A stretch of 64,000 bases of DNA from Acaudatibacter sp963835495 (GCA_963835495.1 CAWIFQ010000005.1:930001-994000); one strand, 5' to 3'. Positions 48,888 through 57,760 are shown, counted from the first letter of the stretch. The notes: a model not told the origin generated them from the letters alone. A program made the numbers and translations.

Positions 48888-49247
48888 TTACCGACGATCC
48901 TGCATCTGGCTCTGGCTGACGCTCACCGCGATCGCGCCGCCGTTCGCGAGCGGCTTGCAGACGCCCGCGCCGATGTGGCGGTAGCCGTTGGTGCCGATCC
49001 CGCCTTCCACATAGCCGTGCGGCTTCGTCACGGTCTTGCCGTCCACGGTCACGGCCTCTGGCCCGCAGGGCCCCAGGCGAACGCCGGGGCGGCCGTCGAC
49101 CGAGCCGGCTTCAACCTCCTGCAGCGGCGACACGGCGGCGGCCGGGGGCGGCGACTGGTTCGCGGGCGCGGTGGAGATCGCCTCGTCGGCGAAGGCCAGG
49201 CCGGGCGCGAAGGCAAACAGCAGCAGCGCGGCGACGATGGGGCGCAT
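48888..49247 (-). CDS. Exported hypothetical protein
   Basis: A 119-residue protein with a signal peptide (RPIVAALLLFAFAPGLAFA) and a mature part that includes CGPEAVTVDGKTVTKPHGYVEGGIGTNGY, Gly-rich, with one or two Cys residues. Unknown family. ATG 49247 was chosen because it opens the signal peptide. It is convergent with the CusF-like gene with a 12-base gap. Confidence 0.55.
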   Translation of the reverse strand: MRPIVAALLLFAFAPGLAFADEAISTAPANQSPPPAAAVSPLQEVEAGSVDGRPGVRLGPCGPEAVTVDGKTVTKPHGYVEGGIGTNGYRHIGAGVCKPLANGGAIAVSVSQSQMQDRR

Positions 49248-49552
49248 GGCTGGTCCTTCGCTTGAAGTCTCGCCGCGAACCTGGGCCGGCCGGTTGTTCG
49301 AATTGGGACGCCGCATGTCCGAGCTGTAGCGCTTTCCGGCCAAGGGCGCGCCGCCAATCGACTTGCGCCGGTCGATGCGCCGCCGCAGCGGCTTGACGAC
49401 GACTCAGATCGCCACCTTGCTCGCATCCTGGCCGATCTTTGACATCGTGAAATAGTCGAAGGACTGCAGCGGCGCGGGCCCCGCCACAATCTCGGCGCCG
49501 TAATTATCGGTGGTTTAGGGTGATGTTGCAGCGGCGACGCACGCCGCGGACC
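49248..49552. other. Gene-poor gap with a possible small-gene remnant
   Basis: 305 bases between an exported hypothetical gene and a dehydrogenase gene. The minus strand from about 49545 to 49405 can be read as a short peptide, ending SFDYFTMSKIGQDASKVAI before a TGA, if one base is restored near 49515. The codon pattern is coding-like, but there is no family match and no convincing start. Otherwise I see nothing in this stretch. Confidence 0.3.
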
Positions 49553-50539
49553 TCACAGCATCGACGGGATCACGCGGTCCGGCGGCTTGTGGCCGTCCAT
49601 CCAGGTGCGGATGTTGACGATCACCTTCTCGCCCATGTCGACCCGGCCCTCGATGGTGGCCGAGCCCATGTGCGGCAGCAGCACGACGTTGGGCAGCTTC
49701 AGCAGCTTGGGATTCACGGCCGGCTCGTGCTCGAACACGTCGAGCCCGGCGCCGGCGATCTCGCCGGCTTCCAGCATATTGGCCAGCGAGCCCTCGTCGA
49801 TGATCTCGCCGCGGGCGGTGTTGATCAGGATCGCGTGCGGCCGGATCAGCTTCAGCCGGCGGGCCGAGAGCAGGTGGTAGGTCGCCGGCGTGTGCGGGCA
49901 GTTGACCGAGATGAAGTCCATCCGGGCCAGCATCTGGTCGAGGCTCTCCCAGTAAGTCGCCTCCAGCTCCTCGGCGATGCGCGGCGGGATGGGCTTGCGG
50001 TTGTGGTAATGGATCGACAGGCCGAACGCGCGGGCGCGCCGGGCCAGCGCCTGCCCGATCCGGCCCATGCCGATGATGCCAAGCCGCTTGCCGCCGATCC
50101 GCCGGCCCATCATCCAGGTCGGCGACCAGCCGTGGAAACCGCCGTTGTGGATCACCTCCGCGCCTTCCACCACCCGGCGGGAGACGGCCATGATCAGGCC
50201 CATGGTCATGTCGGCGGTGTCTTCGGTCAGCACGCCCGGCGTGTTGGTGACCGTGATCCCCTTGTCGGTCGCGGCCGTGACGTCGATGTGATCGATCCCG
50301 GCGCCGAAGTTGGCGATCAGCTTCAGCTTCTCGCCAGCCGCGGCGATCACCTGGGCGTCGATCCGGTCGGTGATGGTCGGCACCAGCACTTCGGCCCGCT
50401 GCAGCGCCGACGCCAGGGCCGCCGCACTCATCGGCGCGTCCTCGACGTTGAGCTCGGTATCGAACAGCTCACGCATGCGCGTCTCCACCGGATCGGGGAG
50501 CTTGCGGGTGACAACGACTTTCGGCTTGCGGACGGCCAT
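49553..50539 (-). CDS. 2-hydroxyacid dehydrogenase, glyoxylate/hydroxypyruvate reductase type
   Basis: A 328-residue NAD(P)H-dependent D-2-hydroxyacid dehydrogenase. The nucleotide loop is GIIGMGRIGQALARRA. Catalytic Arg is in INTARGEIIDE, Glu in LDVFEHEP and His in LLPHMGSAT. The region IANFGAGIDHID matches GyaR-type enzymes that reduce glyoxylate and hydroxypyruvate. It is divergent from the SH3-domain gene. Confidence 0.9.
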   Translation of the reverse strand: MAVRKPKVVVTRKLPDPVETRMRELFDTELNVEDAPMSAAALASALQRAEVLVPTITDRIDAQVIAAAGEKLKLIANFGAGIDHIDVTAATDKGITVTNTPGVLTEDTADMTMGLIMAVSRRVVEGAEVIHNGGFHGWSPTWMMGRRIGGKRLGIIGMGRIGQALARRARAFGLSIHYHNRKPIPPRIAEELEATYWESLDQMLARMDFISVNCPHTPATYHLLSARRLKLIRPHAILINTARGEIIDEGSLANMLEAGEIAGAGLDVFEHEPAVNPKLLKLPNVVLLPHMGSATIEGRVDMGEKVIVNIRTWMDGHKPPDRVIPSML

Positions 50540-50585
50540 CGGCGACCTCTAGCAAAGGCCAGGACCAGGGCCAAGCAAGGGTGGC

Positions 50586-51137
50586 ATGGGGCGCAAGTCC
50601 AAGCGAGCGATTGCGACAAGCTTCGCCACTCTGCTGGCGCCCATGGCGCTGCTGGGCGCGTGCGGCGATCACGGCGGCGAAGGCGCCGATTGTCCGGCGG
50701 GGGTGAAACAGCGGACACCGTCCGGCTATTGCGTGCCTCGCTACCTCAGCCTGAAGCGCGGCGAAGTGTTCGGCCGCAAGGGACCCGGCAAGGACTACGC
50801 GACCCTCTACGTCTACCACGCCAAGGGCCTGCCGGTGCAGGTGGTGGACGAGACCGCCGACTGGCGACGGATTTGCGATCCGGACGGCGGCGCGGTCTGG
50901 GTGGCCAGCGCGATGGTCGACGGCCGGCGCACGGTGATGGCGACCGGCAAGTCCGCCGTCGCGCTGCGCAGCGGACCGGCCGACACCGCCAACGCCGCGG
51001 CCTTTCTGAGGCCCCGCGCGATCGCCGATCTCGGGCGATGCAAGGCGGATTGGTGCGAGATCACCGCCGACGGGGTGCGTGGCTGGGTGAAATCGTCCGA
51101 GGTCTGGGGTCTTGGGTCGCAGGCCCAATGTCGTTGA
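50586..51137 (+). CDS. SH3-like domain lipoprotein
   Basis: A 183-residue exported protein. The lead ATLLAPMALLGAC is a good lipobox (LLGAC). After a short cysteine-containing spacer come two bacterial SH3-type repeats: YLSLKRGEVFGRKGPGKDYA...VDETADWRRI and AVALRSGPADT...WVKSSEVWG. Such domains often bind peptidoglycan or partner proteins. It precedes fabA by 31 bases on the same strand. Confidence 0.75.
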   Translation: MGRKSKRAIATSFATLLAPMALLGACGDHGGEGADCPAGVKQRTPSGYCVPRYLSLKRGEVFGRKGPGKDYATLYVYHAKGLPVQVVDETADWRRICDPDGGAVWVASAMVDGRRTVMATGKSAVALRSGPADTANAAAFLRPRAIADLGRCKADWCEITADGVRGWVKSSEVWGLGSQAQCR

Positions 51138-51168
51138 GGCGAAGCGCGACGCCTGCTACGGCGGGCGG

Positions 51169-51678
51169 ATGACTGTCCAAAAGCAGAGCTACGCCTACGA
51201 CGAGCTGATGGCCTGTGCGCGTGGCGAGATGTTTGGGCCGGGCAACGCCCAGCTGCCGGCGCCGCCGATGCTGCTGTTCGATCGCATCACCCAGATCAAC
51301 AGCGACGGCGGCAAGCACGGGCTGGGCTACATCGAGGCCGAATTCGACATCGACCCCAGCCTCTGGTTCTTCGACTGCCACTTCCTGGGCGACCCGGTGA
51401 TGCCTGGCAGCCTCGGCCTCGACGCGCTGTGGCAGCTGGTCGGCTTCTACCTCGGCTGGATCGGCGGCAAGGGCCGCGGCCGGGCGGTCGGCTGCGGCTC
51501 GGTGCGTTTCGGCGGCGAGGTCAAGCCGACGGCCAAGCTCGTCACCTATAAGATCGACATGAAGCGGGTGATCAACCGCCGCCTGGTCATGGGCATCGGC
51601 GATGGGGTGCTGGAAGTCGACGGCGCGCCCATCTATGAGGCCGAAGACCTGCGTGTGGGACTCTACCAGCGGCCGTAA
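51169..51678 (+). CDS. fabA: 3-hydroxydecanoyl-ACP dehydratase/isomerase FabA
   Basis: Introduces the cis double bond for unsaturated fatty acids by dehydrating and isomerising the C10 intermediate. A 169-residue protein. Catalytic His is in FFDCHFLGDPVMPG (about residue 70), catalytic Asp in SLGLDALWQLVGFYLG. ATG 51169 gives the conserved MTVQKQSYAYDEL. It is coupled to fabB 18 bases downstream. Confidence 0.95.
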   Translation: MTVQKQSYAYDELMACARGEMFGPGNAQLPAPPMLLFDRITQINSDGGKHGLGYIEAEFDIDPSLWFFDCHFLGDPVMPGSLGLDALWQLVGFYLGWIGGKGRGRAVGCGSVRFGGEVKPTAKLVTYKIDMKRVINRRLVMGIGDGVLEVDGAPIYEAEDLRVGLYQRP

Positions 51679-51696
51679 GGGCGAAGGGACACCAGC

Positions 51697-52908
51697 ATGC
51701 GCCGCGTCGTCGTTACCGGCTTCGGCATCGTCTCGTCCATCGGCCTGGGGGCCAATGAGGTCGTCGCCTCGCTGCGCGAAGCCAGGTCGGGGATCATCGC
51801 CGCGCCCGAGTACGCCGAGCTGGGCTTCCGCTGCCAGGTGCACGGCAAGCCGCAGATCGACTGGGAGAGCATGGTCGACCGCCGCGCGGCGCGGTTTCTC
51901 GCCGACGGCACCGGCTACGCCCACATCGCCATGGAGCAGGCGATCGCCGACGCCGGCCTGACCGAGGCGGAGGTCTCCAACGAGAAGACCGGCTTGGTGG
52001 TCGGCTCGGGCGGGCCCTCGACCCACGCCATCGTCGAGGCGGCCGACATCGCCCGCGCCAAGGGCGTCAAGCGGATCGGCCCGTTCGCGGTGCCCAAGGC
52101 GATGAGCTCCGGCCCGTCGGCGACGCTGTCGACCTGGTTCAAGATCAAGGGCCTCAACTTCTCGATCACCTCGGCCTGCGCCACCTCCACCCATTGCATC
52201 GGCGTCGGCGCGGGCGAGATCGCCTGCGGACGGCAGGACATCGTCTTCGCCGGCGGCTGCGAGGAGGTCGACTGGACGCTGTCCAGCCTGTTCGACGCGA
52301 TGGGGGCGATGTCGGCCAAGTTCAACGCCACGCCGGCCAAAGCCAGCCGCGCCTACGACGTCGACCGCGACGGCTTCGTCATCGCCGGCGGCGCGGGCAT
52401 CCTGGTGCTGGAGGCGCTGGACCGCGCCAAGGCGCGGGGCGCCAAGATCTACGGCGAGATCGTCGGCTACGCGGCCAATTCGGACGGTTACGACATGGTC
52501 GCGCCGTCCGGCGAGGGCGCCGCGCGCTGCATGCGTCTCGCCCTGGCGGACGCCGGCGATCGCAAGATCGACTATCTCAACCCGCACGGCACGGGCACGC
52601 CGGTCGGCGATCTCAAGGAGATGGAGGCGGTGCGCACGGTGTTCGGCGCCGCGCCGCCGCTGATCTCGTCCACCAAATCCCTGACCGGCCACAGCCTCGG
52701 CGCGGCCGGGGCGCAGGAGGCGATCTACTGCCTGCTGATGATGGGCGGCGACTTCGTCGCCGAGAGCGCCAATATCGAGACCCTGGACCCGGCCTTCGCC
52801 GATCTGCCGATCGTCCGCGAGCGGCTGGACCGGCCGCTGGAGACGGTGATGTCCAACAGCTTCGGTTTTGGCGGCACCAACGGCTGCCTGGTGCTGGCGC
52901 GGGCCTAG
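51697..52908 (+). CDS. fabB: 3-oxoacyl-ACP synthase I
   Basis: A 403-residue condensing enzyme for unsaturated chain elongation. Active Cys in SACATSTHC, His residues in NPHGTGTPVGD and KSLTGHSLGAAGAQE, and the end motif NSFGFGGTNGCLVL. It begins RRVVVTGFGIVSSIG. With FabA it supplies the anaerobic unsaturated fatty acid pathway. Confidence 0.95.
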   Translation: MRRVVVTGFGIVSSIGLGANEVVASLREARSGIIAAPEYAELGFRCQVHGKPQIDWESMVDRRAARFLADGTGYAHIAMEQAIADAGLTEAEVSNEKTGLVVGSGGPSTHAIVEAADIARAKGVKRIGPFAVPKAMSSGPSATLSTWFKIKGLNFSITSACATSTHCIGVGAGEIACGRQDIVFAGGCEEVDWTLSSLFDAMGAMSAKFNATPAKASRAYDVDRDGFVIAGGAGILVLEALDRAKARGAKIYGEIVGYAANSDGYDMVAPSGEGAARCMRLALADAGDRKIDYLNPHGTGTPVGDLKEMEAVRTVFGAAPPLISSTKSLTGHSLGAAGAQEAIYCLLMMGGDFVAESANIETLDPAFADLPIVRERLDRPLETVMSNSFGFGGTNGCLVLARA

Positions 52909-52963
52909 CTCTTCGAGCGCGCGGTCCAACCGCCAAGCGATGCTGTTGCGGGGAGACGGCGCG

Positions 52964-53659
52964 TCAGGCGATCAGCCGCGCTAGCCCGAACGCGACAGCT
53001 GCGGCCAGGGCCCCGACGATCAGCGTTTGTACCGCGGACCGGACCGCGCCAACGCCGGTCAACCGCCCTTTGACCGCCCCGAACAGCAGCAAGGCGATGG
53101 CCGTCGCGCCGACGGAGACCGGCATGGCCGCGCGCACGCTTGGCAGCAAGATGTAGGCGAAAAGCGGAATCATGCCCCCCACCAGGTATGAGCCCCCGAT
53201 GGTGACGGCGCTGATCGGCGCACGCTTCGGGTCGGGTCGCTCCAACCCCAGCTCGAACCGCATCATGAAATCGGTCCAGCGCTGCGGCTCGGCCGAGATG
53301 GCGGCGGTGACGCTTTCCAGCGCTTCCCCGGCGAGGCCGAGCCCGCCGAGAACCTGGCGGACCTCCTCGAGTTCCCGATCCGGCAGCTCGCGAATCTCGC
53401 GCTGCTCGCGGCGAACCTCGCTCTGGTAGTGCTCCTGGTCGCTGCGCGCGGCGAGATAGCCGCCCAGGCCCATGGCGATGGCGCCGGCGGCGATCTCGGC
53501 GAGTCCGGCAGTCACGATCAGCTTGGTCGAACTGACGGCGGCCGACAGGCCCGCAGCAAGCGCGAACGGCACCGTCAGCCCGTCGGCCATGCCGATCACG
53601 ACGTCACGCATGGTCTGCGAGCCAGTGAAGTGGCGTTCGATATGAGGGGTGGCTGGCAC
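52964..53659 (-). CDS. VIT1/CCC1 family iron/manganese transporter
   Basis: A 231-residue membrane protein with about five helices. The family hallmark DVVIGMADGLTVPFALAAGLS begins the first helix, with conserved Gly/Glu pattern EIAAGAIAMGLGGYLAARS and a charged cytosolic domain (EVRREQREIRELPDRE). GTG 53659 was chosen because it has an AAGGAG just upstream; a longer frame is not conserved. It sits between fabB and fabI on the opposite strand. Confidence 0.85.
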   Translation of the reverse strand: MPATPHIERHFTGSQTMRDVVIGMADGLTVPFALAAGLSAAVSSTKLIVTAGLAEIAAGAIAMGLGGYLAARSDQEHYQSEVRREQREIRELPDRELEEVRQVLGGLGLAGEALESVTAAISAEPQRWTDFMMRFELGLERPDPKRAPISAVTIGGSYLVGGMIPLFAYILLPSVRAAMPVSVGATAIALLLFGAVKGRLTGVGAVRSAVQTLIVGALAAAVAFGLARLIA

Positions 53660-53820
53660 GAACTCTCCTTCTGTCCGACACTGCCGCCTATGCTCGCGGG
53701 GTTCATTGCGCTGCATCAACCGCCCCCGGGGGCCAGCGGGCAGCTGACGTCGTGCGTCTTGCCCCGAAGAGCTGGCCCGTCCACAAAGCGGCGCTCTCAG
53801 CAACGAGGAAATATCCAGCG

Positions 53821-54651
53821 ATGGCCGAAGCGTTCGATCTGCCCAAGGGCGAACTCATGCGCGGCAAGCGCGGCCTGGTGCTGGGCGTCGCCAACCACCA
53901 GTCGATCGCCTGGGGCATCTCCGCCCAACTCGCCGCGCAGGGCGCCGAGCTGGCGTTCGGCTACATGGAGATGAACGAGAAGCGGGTGAAGCCGCTGGGC
54001 GAGAGCATCGGCGTCAAGACCTACGCCACGTTCGAAGCCTCCCAGCCCGGCTCCATCCAATCGGTGTTCGACACCGTCGCCAAGACCTTCCCAAAGATCG
54101 ATTTCCTCGTGCACGCCATCGGCTTTGCGCAACGCAGCCAGATCGGCGGCTCGTTCATCGACAACGCGGACCGCGCCGCGTTCCTGCAGGCGATGGACAT
54201 CTCGGTGTTCAGCTTCATTGAGTCCGCCCAGCTCGCCGCGAAGATGATGGGCCCCGGCGGGTCGATCATCACCCTGACCTACCTCGGCTCGGAGCGGGCG
54301 ATCCCCAACTACAACACCATGGGGGTGGCCAAGGCGGCGCTGGAGGCGAGCGTCCGCTACGCCGCCCGCGACTTGGGCCAACGCGGCATCCGGGTGAACG
54401 CGGTCTCGCCCGGGGTGATGCGCACGCTGTCGCTGGCGGGGATCCAGGGGGGACGGGGGCTGTTCTCCAAGGGCCGCCAGTTCAGCGCGCTGGGGGAAGA
54501 CACCGCGATGGAAGGCGTCGCCGGCTGCGCGCTGTGGCTGCTGTCCGACCTCGGCCGCTCGACTACAGGCGAGGTCGTCCACGTCGATGGCGGCTTCCAC
54601 ATGATGGGCCTGCCGACCGAGGAAGAAGCCGCGCCAGCCAGCGCGGGTTAA
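53821..54651 (+). CDS. fabI: Enoyl-ACP reductase (NADH) FabI
   Basis: Last step of the fatty acid elongation cycle. A 276-residue SDR-like enzyme: GLVLGVANHQSIAWGIS, HAIGFA, catalytic pattern Y-x6-Y...K in TYLGSERAIPNYNTMGVAKAA, and the C-terminal VHVDGGFHMMG. ATG 53821 opens the conserved region; ACGAGGAAA lies ahead. Its stop overlaps the convergent TetR stop by four bases. Confidence 0.95.
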   Translation: MAEAFDLPKGELMRGKRGLVLGVANHQSIAWGISAQLAAQGAELAFGYMEMNEKRVKPLGESIGVKTYATFEASQPGSIQSVFDTVAKTFPKIDFLVHAIGFAQRSQIGGSFIDNADRAAFLQAMDISVFSFIESAQLAAKMMGPGGSIITLTYLGSERAIPNYNTMGVAKAALEASVRYAARDLGQRGIRVNAVSPGVMRTLSLAGIQGGRGLFSKGRQFSALGEDTAMEGVAGCALWLLSDLGRSTTGEVVHVDGGFHMMGLPTEEEAAPASAG

Positions 54652-55271
54652 GTCGCGGTCACGGGCGTGTAGGCCCGCACGAAGCGCTGGGCGGCTTCGC
54701 GGGCGAGGCGAGGGACGTTCTCGCCGGTCAGCTGCTGCGGCAGGCCGAGCAGCAACTCCAGCTGGTAGTTGCCGATCACCATGCCGACGAAGAAATCGGC
54801 CGCCTGGCCGGGGTCGTCGATCGCCAGTCGCCCGACCTGGTCTTCGCGGCGCAGGAAGTCGGTGAGCCGGCTGCGCGCGCCGCGGAACCCGCCCGGCAGT
54901 ATGGCCCGCGCCAGCTCCGCGTCCTGCCCGGCGTTGGCGATCAGCAGGCGGAAGAGGGCGACGCCGCGATCGATCATCACGGTCCGCAGGAGCACCTCGG
55001 CGTAGGCGGCCAGGGTCTCGACCGGAGTCGCCTCGGCGCCTGGCAGCTCGAGCGGCGCGGAGATGCTCTTCGATCGCCGCTCGATCAGCGCCCGCACCAG
55101 GTCGCCCTTCGAGCCGTAGTGATTGTAGATGGTCTGCTTGGAGACGCCGGCCCGCCGGGCGACCTCGTCCAGCGGCGCGCCAAGCCCCCGCTCGAAGATC
55201 ACGTCGGAGGCGGCGTCGAGGATCGCTTCGTTCTTGGCCCGGTCGATCTGACCGGCGGCTCTGGGCATCAA
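54648..55271 (-). CDS. TetR/AcrR family transcriptional regulator
   Basis: A 207-residue repressor. The helix-turn-helix is NEAILDAASDVIFERGLGAP with VARRAGVSKQTIYNHYGSKG (about residues 14-55). ATG 55271 is immediately followed by a second ATG at 55268. An inverted repeat 12 bases or more upstream may be its operator. Target genes may be itself and the divergent hydroxylase gene. Confidence 0.85.
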   Translation of the reverse strand: MMPRAAGQIDRAKNEAILDAASDVIFERGLGAPLDEVARRAGVSKQTIYNHYGSKGDLVRALIERRSKSISAPLELPGAEATPVETLAAYAEVLLRTVMIDRGVALFRLLIANAGQDAELARAILPGGFRGARSRLTDFLRREDQVGRLAIDDPGQAADFFVGMVIGNYQLELLLGLPQQLTGENVPRLAREAAQRFVRAYTPVTAT

Positions 55272-55282
55272 GCGGCCCCGGG

Positions 55283-55317
55283 CGTCGGACGGCGCGCGGG
55301 CATCAGGCCGCCCGACG
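55283..55317. promoter_or_regulatory. Inverted repeat upstream of TetR gene, possible operator
   Basis: CGTCGGACGGC and GCCGCCCGACG are inverted with one mismatch, separated by 13 bases, in the 197-base divergent space between the TetR gene and the UbiH-type gene. An operator is plausible. Confidence 0.35.
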
Positions 55318-55468
55318 CGGAGACGCCGCCTCGCCGATCCTAGGGGTCGTGCAATACGCCATGTCGTTTCGAAAATACGCTGACCTGGGGGGAGGAGCCA
55401 GCCAAGCTCGCACTAGGGCGATGCGCGCGCTTGCACAAGAGCACGCCGACTCGCATAGCAAAGCCGCC

Positions 55469-56737
55469 ATGGGCGACGCGCTCGATGCCGACGTAATCAT
55501 CGCCGGCGCCGGATTGACCGGCGCCACCCTGGGTCTCGCCGTGGCGAGCGCGGGGCTGAAGCCGATCCTGGTCGATCCGCAGCCGTTCGACGCCCAGGTC
55601 GCCCCCACCTTCGACGGCCGCGCCTCGGCGATCGCCTTCTCCAGCTTCCGGCAATGGCGCGCGCTGGGGCTGGGCGACTCGCTGGCGCCGCACACGCAGC
55701 GGATCGAGCAGATCCTGGTCACCGACGGGCGCGGCGCCGGCGCGGCCGCGCGGGGTCCGGGCGGCGCCTTCCTGCGCTTCGATGCCGCTGAGATCGCCGG
55801 CCGCACGCCGAATGAACCAGAGGGCGGCGAGCCGCTGGGGTACATGATCGAGAACCGCCGCAGCCGCGCCGCCCTCGCCGAGGCGGTGACGCGCGCCGGC
55901 CTCACGGTGCTGGCCCCGGCCAGCGTCGCCAAGGTGGAATTCGGGCTCGCGCGGGCGGAGGTGACGCTGGCGGACGGCCGGATGTTGCGCGCGCCGCTGG
56001 TGGTCGGGGCGGAGGGGCGCGGCTCGGTCGCGCGGGACGCCGCCGGCATCGAGGTGCAGGGCTGGAGCTATGGCCAGAGCGGCGTCGTCGCCACGGTCCA
56101 TCTCGAACACGACCATCAGGGCGTGGCGCACGAGTATTTCCTGCCCAGCGGCCCGTTCGCCATTCTGCCGCTGACCGAGCAACGCGCCAGCCTGGTCTGG
56201 ACCGAGCCGACGCGGCGCGGCGAAGCCCTGCGCGGCGCCCGCGACGAGGTGTTCCACGCCCATCTGCGGCGGCGCTTCGGCGACTTCCTCGGCCACGTCG
56301 AGGCGAAGGGCCCGCGCTTCGTCTATCCGCTGTCGATCCAGCTGGCGGCTCAGCTGGTCGCGCCGCGGCTGGCCCTGCTGGGCGACGCCGCCCACGCGAT
56401 CCATCCGCTCGCCGGCCAGGGCCTGAACCTCGGACTGAAGGACGCCGCCGCGCTGGCCGAGGTGCTGGCCGAGGCCATCCGGCTGGGCGAAGACATCGGC
56501 TCGCTGCAGGTGCTGGAGCGCTACGCCCGTTGGCGCCGTCTCGACAACGTCGCCGTCTCGCTCGCCTGCGACGGCTTCAACCGGCTGTTCTCCAACGATA
56601 ATCCCATCCTGCGCGCCGGGCGCGGGGCCGGCATCGCGCTGGTCAACCGCCTGGGACCCGCTCGCCGCTTCTTCATGCAGGAGGCCGGCGGCGCGCTGGG
56701 GGATCTGCCCAGGCTGCTGCGGGGCGAGGCGCTCTAG
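55469..56737 (+). CDS. UbiH/UbiF/COQ6-family FAD hydroxylase
   Basis: A 422-residue flavin monooxygenase. It shows the dinucleotide site DVIIAGAGLTGATLGLAVA, the GRASAIAFSS motif, GYMIENRRSRAALAEAV, and the second FAD motif LLGDAAHAIHPLAGQGLNLGLKD, a signature of ubiquinone-biosynthesis hydroxylases. ATG 55469 is preferred over two upstream ATGs since earlier residues are not flavin-like. It probably hydroxylates a ubiquinone ring position, but which one is undetermined. Confidence 0.88.
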   Translation: MGDALDADVIIAGAGLTGATLGLAVASAGLKPILVDPQPFDAQVAPTFDGRASAIAFSSFRQWRALGLGDSLAPHTQRIEQILVTDGRGAGAAARGPGGAFLRFDAAEIAGRTPNEPEGGEPLGYMIENRRSRAALAEAVTRAGLTVLAPASVAKVEFGLARAEVTLADGRMLRAPLVVGAEGRGSVARDAAGIEVQGWSYGQSGVVATVHLEHDHQGVAHEYFLPSGPFAILPLTEQRASLVWTEPTRRGEALRGARDEVFHAHLRRRFGDFLGHVEAKGPRFVYPLSIQLAAQLVAPRLALLGDAAHAIHPLAGQGLNLGLKDAAALAEVLAEAIRLGEDIGSLQVLERYARWRRLDNVAVSLACDGFNRLFSNDNPILRAGRGAGIALVNRLGPARRFFMQEAGGALGDLPRLLRGEAL

Positions 56738-56740
56738 CGC

Positions 56741-56923
56741 CTAGTCGAGCGATCGCGCCTCTTCCGGCAGCATGATCGGCACGCCGTCGCGGATCGGGTA
56801 GGCCAGGCGCGCGCCGGCGCTGACGAGCTCGGCGCGTTCGCGGTCGTAGGTCAGCGGGCCGCGCGTCACCGGACAGACCAGGATCTCGAGCAGGCGGGAA
56901 TCGATGTCGGCGGCGTCGCTCAT
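56741..56923 (-). CDS. Trm112-like zinc-binding protein (YcaR family)
   Basis: A 60-residue protein: LLEILVCPVTRGPLTYDRER, then a Gly-rich part and YPIRDGVPIMLPEEAR. The Cys-Pro-Val motif and length match YcaR/Trm112 small proteins that activate methyltransferases. Only one of the usual two Cys pairs is visible, so zinc binding may be partial. It overlaps no neighbour and is convergent with the hydroxylase gene by three bases. Confidence 0.85.
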   Translation of the reverse strand: MSDAADIDSRLLEILVCPVTRGPLTYDRERAELVSAGARLAYPIRDGVPIMLPEEARSLD

Positions 56924-56925
56924 GG

Positions 56926-57000
56926 CTAGTGTCCCGATCCCGAAGTTCGCAGGTGCAACTGGCGGGTTCGGTTGAACTTCGGGATCGATAAGGACACTAG
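56926..57000. repeat. 75-bp near-perfect hairpin, family G copy 1
   Basis: The arm CTAGTGTCCCGATCCCGAAG and the arm CTTCGGGATCGATAAGGACA with final CTAG pair over about 20 bases. The loop is about 25 bases. It stands in the gap between the Trm112-like gene and the LON-domain gene. Confidence 0.7.
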
Positions 57001-57013
57001 CAAAACCTCGTTT

Positions 57014-57088
57014 CTAGCGTGCTTATTGGATTTGAAGTTCGCTCATGTCCGACCCATGCGCGGGCGAACTTCAAATCCAGCACGCTAG
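57014..57088. repeat. 75-bp near-perfect hairpin, family G copy 2
   Basis: CTAGCGTGCTTATTGGATTT with GAAGTTCGC pairs with GCGAACTTC and AAATCCAGCACGCTAG. It is the same length as copy 1, shares the CTAG ends and the GAAGTTCGC block, and lies 13 bases after it. The stems differ in sequence, so the structure rather than the bases is conserved. Confidence 0.7.
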
Positions 57089-57093
57089 CGCTT

Positions 57094-57750
57094 CTACTGC
57101 AGCGGCGGCGGTTCGTCATCGTCGGCGGCGGCGTCGATCTCCAGCAGCGCCGCCAGCACCCGGCCGCGGTCGGCCAGCGTCGGGGCCTCCAGCAGCGCCT
57201 GCTTTTCCGGCGGATCCAGCGGCAGGCCCATGGCGAGACTGTTGACCAGGGCGCCGGCCGGGGCCTGGCGGGCGGCGTCCCACTCCACCTCCAGCCCCTT
57301 GTGGTCGAGGTAGCGGCGCAGCACCGCGAGGAACCTGAGCCGGTCGAGCACGACCTCGCTCTCGTCGTCCTCCAGGTCGCGCATGAAGCGCTCGAAGTTG
57401 GGCCGCATCTGGCGATAGGGGGTGTTGGTCGAGAGCTCTTCGCCGGCGCCGAAGCGGCAGATGCCGGTCAGGGTGATCATGTAGCGGCCATCGCCGGTCT
57501 CCGCGTAGGCGGTGATGCGCCCGGCGCAGCCGACGTCCGCCAGGTTCGGCTTGATCCGTCCGCCGCCTGCCCGGGTCTGGATCATGCCGATCAGGCGCGA
57601 GCCGCTCATCGCATCGTCGACCATGTTGAGATAGCGCGGCTCGAAGATCTGCAGCGGCAGCTGGCAGCCGGGCAGCAGCACGGCGCCGTCGAGGGGAAAG
57701 ACCGGGATCAGCGCCGGCAGGTCGGAAACCTTGTGGTAGCCGGCCGCCAC
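57094..57750 (-). CDS. LON-substrate-binding domain protein
   Basis: A 218-residue protein that carries only the N-terminal LON domain: LIPVFPLDGAVLLPGCQLPL at the start, then FEPRYLNMVDDAM, and a helical C-terminal half. No AAA or protease domain. Such stand-alone LON proteins are common in alphaproteobacteria with unknown function. It is followed upstream by the cnoX-type gene at an 10-base distance, suggesting a cotranscribed pair in protein quality control. Confidence 0.88.
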   Translation of the reverse strand: MAAGYHKVSDLPALIPVFPLDGAVLLPGCQLPLQIFEPRYLNMVDDAMSGSRLIGMIQTRAGGGRIKPNLADVGCAGRITAYAETGDGRYMITLTGICRFGAGEELSTNTPYRQMRPNFERFMRDLEDDESEVVLDRLRFLAVLRRYLDHKGLEVEWDAARQAPAGALVNSLAMGLPLDPPEKQALLEAPTLADRGRVLAALLEIDAAADDDEPPPLQ

Positions 57751-57760
57751 GCCCGCGCCC

